Of a DNA stretch of 7,688 nt, positions 7,111 through 7,688 are shown piece after piece. The position numbers and the translations under genes are program-made. The notes beneath the pieces were generated by a model. It was not told where the DNA came from, ran no database searches, and was given only the letters and a program-made list of their open reading frames with translations. Each line of letters begins with the position of its first letter. Within the stretch, counting starts at the first letter, position 1. Source of the DNA: Candidatus Brocadiaceae bacterium (GTDB taxonomy: Bacteria > Planctomycetota > Brocadiia > SM23-32); NCBI GenBank assembly GCA_003551785.1, contig PUNP01000858.1, positions 1-7,688 of the forward strand, in the 5' to 3' direction.

Positions 7111-7137
7111 TATAACAGATAATGAAATATGTTGCAA
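7109..7137 (-). promoter_or_regulatory. Sigma70-type promoter candidate reading towards pflB
   Basis: On the minus strand, TTGCAA (7137-7132) is a -35 matching four of six bases, with a 17-base spacer. TATACT (7114-7109) is a -10 matching five of six. It sits in the most AT-rich patch of this intergenic region. Transcription would begin near 7102, giving a leader of about 410 nt if it reaches pflB, with the hairpin at 7033-7073 inside it. The inverted repeat GCAAAT/ATTTGC (7134-7139 and 7157-7162, 17 bases apart) overlaps and flanks the -35 and could be a regulator site. Confidence 0.4.
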
Positions 7138-7411
7138 ATGAGAGAAATATTGAGGAATTTGCGCCCTGAAATCGCCGGGCACAGGACGAACCAGAGGAAA
7201 ATCTGCAACCCGCTTCACGCAACAAACGTTGCAGCGCCAATTCCTCATCTTGATCTTGAATAACAGGGGTCGTTCGGCTATAGTTATGAACAGGAGAAGG
7301 CCGGCGCCACGGTCGTGTTGCACCGGTCTGCCGGGATATCTCATGGGCGAAGGAGCGTAACGGGTCATGAATCAACAATGAACGACAGAAACCGGGAGCG
7401 CCTCTCAAACT
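7138..7411. other. Intergenic stretch without a supported gene
   Basis: Apart from the outer arm of the 7134-7162 inverted repeat and a small hairpin GCAAC-AAAC-GTTGC (7219-7232), nothing firm is visible. Two overlapping minus-strand frames of 108 and 112 codons and short + strand frames cover it. None has a good start signal or a recognisable protein. The promoter of the ABC ATPase gene should lie here, but no convincing -35/-10 pair was found close to 7412. Confidence 0.4.
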
Positions 7412-7688
7412 GTGACTAAAAGGGAAAACAGCAAGGCGTTGTATTGTGTTCAGGACGTTTCCGTTACCTATCCGATGGGCGATCTCCTGGTCAAAGCTTT
7501 GAGGAACATCGACGTAAAAATCTATGCGGGCGAATTTCTGGTGATTCTGGGTCCCAGCGGAAGCGGCAAAAGCACTCTGCTGAACATTCTCGGTGGTATG
7601 GACCGTCCTGACAGTGGCCGGGTTTTATTCCAATCCCGGGACCTTTCCAGCCTGACACAGAGTCAATTGGTCGGTTATCGGCGTGAAT
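7412..7688 (+). CDS. ABC transporter ATP-binding protein, N-terminal part (LolD/MacB-like)
   Basis: The first 92 codons of an ABC ATPase run off the right edge. The Walker A motif GPSGSGKST is at residues 47-55, preceded by the A-loop aromatic Tyr20 in VTYPMG and followed by LLNILGGMDRPDSGRV. This pattern is typical of the MacB/LolD family of ATPases, which work with FtsX-type permeases on lipoprotein release, efflux or peptide export. The frame is closed upstream by TGA at 7379-7381, and GTG at 7412 is the only reasonable start. Its ribosome site is weak (GGGAG, 14 bases upstream). A 13-codon reading frame (7378-7419) overlaps the start. The substrate cannot be told without the partner permease, which would be expected to the right. 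Walker B and the signature motif lie beyond the edge. Confidence 0.88.
   Translation, partial: MTKRENSKALYCVQDVSVTYPMGDLLVKALRNIDVKIYAGEFLVILGPSGSGKSTLLNILGGMDRPDSGRVLFQSRDLSSLTQSQLVGYRRE

Noticed and set aside
7042..7408. Two overlapping minus-strand frames of 108 and 112 codons
   Set aside because: They overlap each other in different frames, both end inside the terminator-like hairpin, and neither resembles a known protein. The longer one would need a TTG start.
1..7688. CRISPR array, insertion sequence or integrase
   Set aside because: No regularly spaced repeats, terminal inverted repeats with a transposase, or recombinase motifs were found on either strand.

Overview
This window appears to span the junction between an integrated accessory element (left, about 1-3398) and core chromosome (right). 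It comes from an anaerobic or facultatively anaerobic bacterium: it carries a complete pyruvate formate-lyase (pflB) and its radical-SAM activase (pflA). The style of these proteins and the mixed, roughly 50% GC content would suit a Desulfobacterota-like or other fermentative Gram-negative genome. That assignment is a weak inference.

Left part. Bases 1-1767 are the 3' portion of a large Type ISP-like restriction-modification enzyme: the adenine-methyltransferase NPPY motif, then the C-terminal target-recognition region. Its start lies outside the window. After a 90-base AT-rich gap, which holds a weak promoter candidate and two dyads, comes a 438-residue protein (1858-3174). It has helical, HEAT-like repeats, a charged linker and a C-terminal zinc-binding SEC-C motif. 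At about 3350-3398 lies the 3' half only of a tRNA-Glu(CUC) gene, followed directly by a good intrinsic terminator. A tRNA 3' half without its 5' half is the classic scar at the distal end of an island inserted at a tRNA gene. The intact tRNA-Glu and the integrase would be expected beyond the left edge. The restriction enzyme and the SEC-C protein would then be island cargo, plausibly anti-phage.

Middle. Bases 3452-3791 hold no confident gene. They contain a GC-rich open frame that may be a decayed gene, and a strong hairpin that looks like a dispersed repeat. From 3792 to 6691 on the minus strand is the operon pflB-pflA. The two genes overlap by 4 bases, and pflA starts at TTG behind a good Shine-Dalgarno. 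PflB converts pyruvate and CoA to acetyl-CoA and formate with a glycyl radical on Gly704, which PflA installs.

Right part. Bases 6692-7411 are about 700 bases between divergent genes. They contain a possible + strand gene remnant (6746-6973), and a minus-strand promoter followed about 70 nt later by a terminator-like hairpin with nine Ts. That pair could be a transcription attenuator or small RNA upstream of pflB. At 7412 the first 92 codons of an ABC transporter ATPase begin on the + strand and run off the window.
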